From NCBI GenBank assembly GCA_031383555.1, contig JANMZR010000130.1, positions 1 to 25,993 of the forward strand: a stretch of 25,993 bases of DNA. Direction: 5' to 3'. Below are positions 23,860 through 25,993 of this stretch, in pieces. Both the position numbers and the translations under genes were made by a program. Each line of letters begins with the position of its first letter. Position 1 is the stretch's first letter. The DNA is from JANMZR01 sp031383555 (GTDB lineage: Bacteria > Bacteroidota > Bacteroidia > Cytophagales > Spirosomataceae). The notes below the pieces were generated by a model. It ran no database searches. It was not told the DNA's origin and was given only the letters and a program-made list of their open reading frames with translations.

Positions 23860-23885
23860 AGATGTGAGATGGCAGATGTGAGATG
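23860..23885 (+). repeat. 14-nt-period direct repeat (2 copies)
   Basis: AGATGTGAGATG occurs at 23860-23871 and again at 23874-23885. It lies in the short gap between the convergent DUF3108 and dnaA genes, next to further degenerate TCTAATTTC-like units. It resembles the decaying low-complexity repeats seen elsewhere in this window. Confidence 0.7.
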
Positions 23886-23932
23886 TTAGAATACTGGATG
23901 TTTATTTCTAATTTCTAACCTCTACCTTTCAA

Positions 23933-25348
23933 TTAGTTAGCCAAAGCCTTTCTCAAATTTTGTAAATGAGCCTGCGCAATTTTGTCAGATTTCAACAATT
24001 CGTTGATAGAATTGATAGAATAAATAACCGTACTATGGTCTCTATCAAAGTAATAGCCAATATTTGATAGTGGAATATTCAAAATATCTTTGGCCATGTA
24101 CATAGCAAATTGGCGTGGTAATATAAACTCTTTTTTACGGCTTTTACTTTTTAAGTCTTCAATATTTACTTTAAATTGATTTTTTACCAACTCAAATATC
24201 GTATCCATTGTAATAACTTTCTCCTGCTTTTCAACAATTCCTTTTAGTGTATTTTTTGCTAAATCCAAATCCACTTCCCTCCTATTAAGAGATGAATGGG
24301 CCATAAGCGAAACTAAAACACCTTCCAGCTCCCGCACATTGGTATTTATAGTATTGGCAAGATATTCAATAACTTCATTTGTAAAAGTAAGGCCATCGTT
24401 TTCCAACTTTTTTTCAATAATAGCTACTCTAGTTTCAAAATCTGGCTTTTGAAGGTCGGCAGTAAGTCCCCATTTAAAGCGAGAAAGCAGCCTGTCCATA
24501 AAACCCTCTAGCTTTTTAGGAGCACGATCACTTGACATTATGATTTGCTTTCCAGTTTGGTGCAAATGGTTAAATATATGAAAAAAAGTTTCCTGTGTCT
24601 TCTCTTTGCCTGCTAAAAACTGAACATCGTCAATTATAAGCACGTCAACATTCATATAAAAGTTTGAAAAAACTTGTAATGAATTGTTTTTTACAGCATT
24701 TATGAACTGATTGGTAAACTTTTCAGAAGAAACATATAATACAAACTTATTAGAATTCAATTCTTTAATTCCGTTGCCGATAGCTTGTAAAATATGTGTT
24801 TTACCCAGCCCCACCCCACCATAAATCATTAAGGGATTAAATGAAGTAGCTCCAGGTTTTGCTGCTACTGCAATGCCTGCCGATCTGCCTAAACGATTGC
24901 AATCACCCTCAACAAAATTATCGAAAGTGTAAAATGGATTTAAATAGGACTCTTGCTTGAGGGTATCGATTAAATTTAATTCAAAAGGGCTTCTGTTAAA
25001 ATCAGGCTCTTTTATTTGGAAATTTCCTTTGGTATTTTGAGCTTCAGGGCCCGTATTTTTGTTTGCTACATTAATTGCATTTTTCAAAGATGGTTTATCA
25101 ACCAAAATCGAATACTCAAGCTGCCCCGAATGACCAATACTTCTATCAATAGCATTGCGAAGCACTCTTACGTAATTCTCCTCCAACCACTCATAGAAAA
25201 ACTTGGAAGGCACTTGTATGGTAAGTGTATTATCAATTAATTTAACTGGAATTATCGGTTCAAACCAAGTTTTGAAACTTTGCTCTGAAATCTCCAATTT
25301 TATAGAATTGAGGCATGTTTCCCAAACTTTGGTAGGGTTATTTAGCAT
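23933..25348 (-). CDS. dnaA: Chromosomal replication initiator DnaA
   Basis: AAA+ ATPase that binds DnaA boxes and opens the origin. The 471 residues show domain I (about 1-85; VWETCLNSIKLEISEQSF and TWFEP), a polar domain II linker (about 86-135), the AAA+ domain with Walker A GGVGLGKT (177-184), Walker B LIIDD (237-241) and sensor blocks MSSDRAPKKL and LLSRFKWG, and domain IV (about 375-471) with the DnaA signature FDRDHSTVIYSIN (434-446). All residues expected for an active initiator are present. Upstream lies 354 bases of very AT-rich DNA. Neither dnaN nor other usual origin neighbours are next to it in this window. Confidence 0.97.
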   Translation of the reverse strand: MLNNPTKVWETCLNSIKLEISEQSFKTWFEPIIPVKLIDNTLTIQVPSKFFYEWLEENYVRVLRNAIDRSIGHSGQLEYSILVDKPSLKNAINVANKNTGPEAQNTKGNFQIKEPDFNRSPFELNLIDTLKQESYLNPFYTFDNFVEGDCNRLGRSAGIAVAAKPGATSFNPLMIYGGVGLGKTHILQAIGNGIKELNSNKFVLYVSSEKFTNQFINAVKNNSLQVFSNFYMNVDVLIIDDVQFLAGKEKTQETFFHIFNHLHQTGKQIIMSSDRAPKKLEGFMDRLLSRFKWGLTADLQKPDFETRVAIIEKKLENDGLTFTNEVIEYLANTINTNVRELEGVLVSLMAHSSLNRREVDLDLAKNTLKGIVEKQEKVITMDTIFELVKNQFKVNIEDLKSKSRKKEFILPRQFAMYMAKDILNIPLSNIGYYFDRDHSTVIYSINSINELLKSDKIAQAHLQNLRKALAN

Positions 25349-25744
25349 ATAGTATTTAGGGTAATAATTTAATAAACTTCAAAAGGGATGTAAATGTAAA
25401 AAAAAAAAAGTTCCTGCAAAAACAAAGTCAAGGCATACTATTAAAATATAGGAAATATACAATTTTTGGTTTAGTATTTTTTTCTATCAATTTCAAATAA
25501 ATAATTATAACTATCTTATTTTGAAGTATATATATATTATGAAAATATTTTTAAATTCTTAGAAAAATTAAATAAATTACATTTCTAAATTCTGAGTTGG
25601 AATTTAGAAATTAAAAATGCCAGAAAATTGCCAATATGCTTAAAATGAATAATGCAAAAAATCTTAATAAATTAGAATACAACGTTTTAGCAAATTTTTT
25701 AAAATAAACCAATTAATCAATTATTTGGTAACAATAATTTAACA
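25349..25744. other. AT-rich dnaA upstream region
   Basis: No gene found. It holds the dnaA leader with a 12-base A homopolymer (25398-25409, T-run in the dnaA sense), a run of alternating TA (around 25530-25540) and a perfect 12-bp inverted repeat at 25581-25611. I found no convincing consensus DnaA box (TTATCCACA or close), so origin function is only a possibility based on position and composition. Confidence 0.45.
25581..25611. repeat. Perfect 12-bp inverted repeat upstream of dnaA
   Basis: ATTTCTAAATTC (25581-25592) is the exact reverse complement of GAATTTAGAAAT (25600-25611), separated by seven bases. There is no following T-run on either strand, so it is not an ordinary terminator. 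Confidence 0.75.
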
Positions 25745-25993
25745 TTGAAAATTATCAGAATTCCAAATAAAATTGAACGTAATTTTAATTTATTTTCAAC
25801 TTTATTTTTTCCTTCATATCAATTCAAAAATAAGCCAATTGTGAGGTTTTGTGATTTTAAAATAGTAGCTGTTTTTACTTTTTTTATTACTTTGTTATTT
25901 AATGCGTCGATGCGTATTATAATTTATTTTAGAAAATATAAAAAATTGTACTTTTCCAATATAAATTGCCTAATATATTTTCAAATAAAAAAT
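25745..25993 (+). CDS. Open frame running off the right edge (partial, uncertain)
   Basis: From TTG 25745 to the window end there are 83 codons without a stop, and the frame is open from 25703. In DNA this AT-rich, stops should be frequent, so the run is notable. The inferred protein contains a hydrophobic stretch, KIVAVFTFFITLLFNAS, preceded by basic residues, which resembles a signal peptide if translation began at GTG 25841. Against it, base composition is as AT-rich as the non-coding DNA and there is no ATG until 25910. It could be the 5' end of a gene that continues to the right, or chance. Confidence 0.25.
   Translation, partial: MKIIRIPNKIERNFNLFSTLFFPSYQFKNKPIVRFCDFKIVAVFTFFITLLFNASMRIIIYFRKYKKLYFSNINCLIYFQIKN

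Noticed and set aside
1..25993. A defence island, prophage or integrative element
   Set aside because: No integrase, transposase, restriction, toxin-antitoxin or phage structural gene was seen, and gene content is housekeeping or envelope-related throughout; no tRNA or rRNA gene was recognised by eye either.

Overview
The window reads as an AT-rich chromosomal segment of a Bacteroidota bacterium. The order cannot be fixed from sequence alone, but a Cytophagales- or Sphingobacteriales-like background fits. Three things point there: a very large secreted protein with a type IX secretion (T9SS) C-terminal sorting domain, several upstream regions carrying the Bacteroidota -7 promoter box TAnnTTTG, and families typical of the phylum (DUF4286, a Hc1-type histone H1-like protein, SprB/HYR modules). 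Shine-Dalgarno sequences are generally absent. I see no tRNA, rRNA, CRISPR array, transposase or phage gene, so this is a core-genome region rather than an island.

Layout, left to right. 1-2667: a possible gene tail at the edge, a bidirectional terminator, then a minus-strand 841-residue secreted multi-lectin protein. 2668-3460: a long AT-rich gap dotted with palindromes, ending in a structured leader with a 29-codon reading frame that overlaps queA. 3461-8561: a tight plus-strand run queA - ispD - meaB - RND/MMPL transporter. 8570-10263: a divergent pair, a DUF4286 protein (-) and a class I CPD photolyase (+). 10354-11034: a VIT1/CCC1-type metal transporter (-). 11204-13463: a lysine-rich exported protein with a PBCV-type basic adaptor motif, then a POT peptide transporter. 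13519-14856: a minus-strand run of a 38-residue membrane protein, a DAGK-family lipid kinase and a SUI1/YciH factor. 14904-15793: a DUF4440/SnoaL-like secreted protein and a MaoC-type hydratase. 15862-17461: a 58-residue histone H1-like protein and a PLP-dependent alpha-oxoamine synthase (both -). 17981-20500: lipoprotein gamma-glutamyltransferase and an AlkB-type dioxygenase. 20579-21637: recA (-). 21772-23847: an unrecognised outer-membrane-like protein and a DUF3108 protein. 23933-25348: dnaA (-). 25349-25993: very AT-rich upstream DNA with a perfect 12-bp inverted repeat and an open frame running off the edge.

Functional themes are DNA maintenance (dnaA, recA, alkB, photolyase, histone-like protein), translation and tRNA modification (queA, SUI1), isoprenoid and lipid metabolism (ispD, DAGK, oxoamine synthase, MaoC), and cell-envelope/transport functions. 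Apart from the two short overlapping clusters, these genes are not obviously one pathway.

No convincing new defence or mobile system is present. The most unusual signals are small: the structured leader and small frame before queA, an 8-nt-period repeat that begins inside the last photolyase codons, a dispersed-type palindrome that supplies the last residues and stop codon of alkB, the likely dnaA terminator buried in the end of the convergent DUF3108 gene, and the lysine-repeat protein with a virus-type adaptor motif.
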